64,000 nucleotides of DNA from Deltaproteobacteria bacterium (GTDB lineage Bacteria > Myxococcota_A > UBA9042 > PHBI01), in NCBI GenBank assembly GCA_011526585.1, contig WYBB01000170.1, forward strand, positions 20,394 through 84,393, in the 5' to 3' direction. Position numbers and translations under genes: made by a program. Positions 63,348 to 64,000 of the stretch are shown here, in pieces. How positions within the stretch are numbered: position 1 is the stretch's first letter; every line of letters starts with the position of its first letter. The notes under the pieces were generated by a model that saw only the letters and a list, made by a program, of their open reading frames with translations, did no database searches and had not been told where the DNA came from.

Positions 63348-64000
63348 TCAGCGTTCGTCGGCGCCGGGCCCGTTGACGTAGCGCAGGTACTCCTGGAAGC
63401 GCCCGCTCCTACCGCGCTCGTCGACGCGCACGAAGCTCAGGGAGAGCCAGGACACGCCGCTCTTGGCGCGGTCCTCGCGCGTCATGATGCGCGCCAGGAT
63501 CGCCAGGTCGAAGCCCGCCGCCGAGCCGACCGGCTTGAGCATCACCTCCTGACCGCGCTCGGGCGCGAGGTCGTTCGTCCAGAGCGTGGCGCCCTGACGA
63601 CCGAGCGACTCGACGCGCGCGACCACGCTCTGCGCCTGCCACGAGAGCAGCACCTTGGGCCGCCGCGAGTCGTGGATCAGCGTCGCCTCGGCGATCGCCG
63701 GCGTCGCCTCGGCGTGGCTGTGATCGACGGCCAGGTCATCGACCTTGCTGCTGCGCGAGAAGAGCGCCGTGAAGATCCCCGTCACGCTGCGCTTGCGCAG
63801 CCGCGGCCGGAGCCCGGACTCCTCGCGCCCCGCGCCGCCTCCGCTCGCGACCTCGCCAGGCAAGGGCGGCACAGCGTCGAGGTCGACCGGCACCGGCGGC
63901 GGCATTGCGTCGGACCCGGGCCCGCCCCCGCCGTTGCGCGCGTCCTCGCGCGTGAGCCGATCGAGCTCGCGGTCGAGATCGACCACGACCGGCTCGTCGA
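63348..64000 (-). CDS. PilZ-like domain protein (5' end may lie outside window)
   Basis: At least 212 aa. A GTG at 63986 is the first start within the window, but the frame stays open to 64000, so the true start may be beyond the edge. The N-terminal 100 residues are low-complexity with an Arg/Lys patch (RPRLRKRSVTGIF). The C-terminal half has the PilZ-like beta-barrel order: RRPKVLLSWQAQSVVARVESLGRQGATLWT, RGQEVMLKPVG, and SWLSLSFVRVDERGRSGRFQEYLRYV. The c-di-GMP-binding RxxxR and [DN]xSxxG motifs are not clearly present (SLGRQG replaces DxSxxG), so it may not bind the dinucleotide. Other c-di-GMP genes are at the opposite end of the window. Confidence 0.65.
   Translation of the reverse strand, partial: DEPVVVDLDRELDRLTREDARNGGGGPGSDAMPPPVPVDLDAVPPLPGEVASGGGAGREESGLRPRLRKRSVTGIFTALFSRSSKVDDLAVDHSHAEATPAIAEATLIHDSRRPKVLLSWQAQSVVARVESLGRQGATLWTNDLAPERGQEVMLKPVGSAAGFDLAILARIMTREDRAKSGVSWLSLSFVRVDERGRSGRFQEYLRYVNGPGADER

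Overview
The window is very GC-rich, gene-dense bacterial DNA with many GTG starts and short or overlapping gene junctions. It looks like a member of the Myxococcota (or a close deltaproteobacterial relative). The best clues are a secreted Cys-rich repeat protein ending in a MYXO-CTERM-type sorting tail (52427-53860), a very large fusion of a Ser/Thr kinase with a sigma-54 activator (35546-40654), many lipoproteins, and several hybrid or HDFNN-type histidine kinases. I saw no tRNA, rRNA, CRISPR array, insertion sequence, phage gene or island of deviant composition, so this reads as ordinary chromosome.

Layout. 1-2337 (minus) is a two-component/c-di-GMP pair: a REC-EAL phosphodiesterase followed by a PAS histidine kinase. 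2396-6863 (minus) is a probable operon: radical-SAM aminomutase homologue, beta-propeller lipoprotein, CoA-type Nudix hydrolase and PaaI-type thioesterase. 7208-11615 (minus) holds an MscS channel, a zincin metallopeptidase, a lipoprotein with Asp-rich repeats, and a CbiX-like chelatase. 11667-16696 holds tryptophanase, a DUF445 membrane protein, a ceramidase-like CREST protein and a TPR protein. 16697-20205 (plus) is a lipoprotein followed by a tightly overlapping namZ-nadD-DUF2520 set. 20230-22885 (minus) is an acyl-CoA carboxylase beta subunit, a universal stress protein and a second CoA-type Nudix protein. 23010-28091 (plus) is a DsbA-like lipoprotein, then a kinase / receiver / hybrid-kinase phosphorelay. 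28134-31425 (plus) is the heme operon hemE-hemC-hemY.

31468-35508 carries a glycosyltransferase, two small membrane proteins and a thiolase. 35546-40654 (minus) is the giant kinase-sigma-54 activator, divergent from a LysM/M74 murein endopeptidase. 41999-46519 has nadA divergent from a COG0523 GTPase, an aldo-keto reductase and a CnoX-like thioredoxin. 46791-52448 has a formylglycine-generating-enzyme-like lipoprotein, rlmN, argS (tail to tail) and a CPBP protease. 53929-61379 (plus) is a likely operon: an AsmA-like/GT51 transglycosylase fusion, a peptide-binding lipoprotein, a degenerate GH39-like lipoprotein and gluQRS. The window ends with a DUF3352-like membrane protein and a PilZ-like protein running off the edge.

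Themes are signalling (c-di-GMP, phosphorelays, kinase-sigma-54), cell-envelope and peptidoglycan remodelling (NamZ, LysM-M74, GT51 fusion, DUF445, MscS), and cofactor supply (NAD, heme, CoA turnover). The most unusual items are the AsmA/GT51 fusion, the kinase-sigma-54 activator, the KamA-family enzyme lacking lysine-recognition residues, the COG0523 protein lacking CxCC, and the degenerate GH39-like lipoprotein in a coupled operon.
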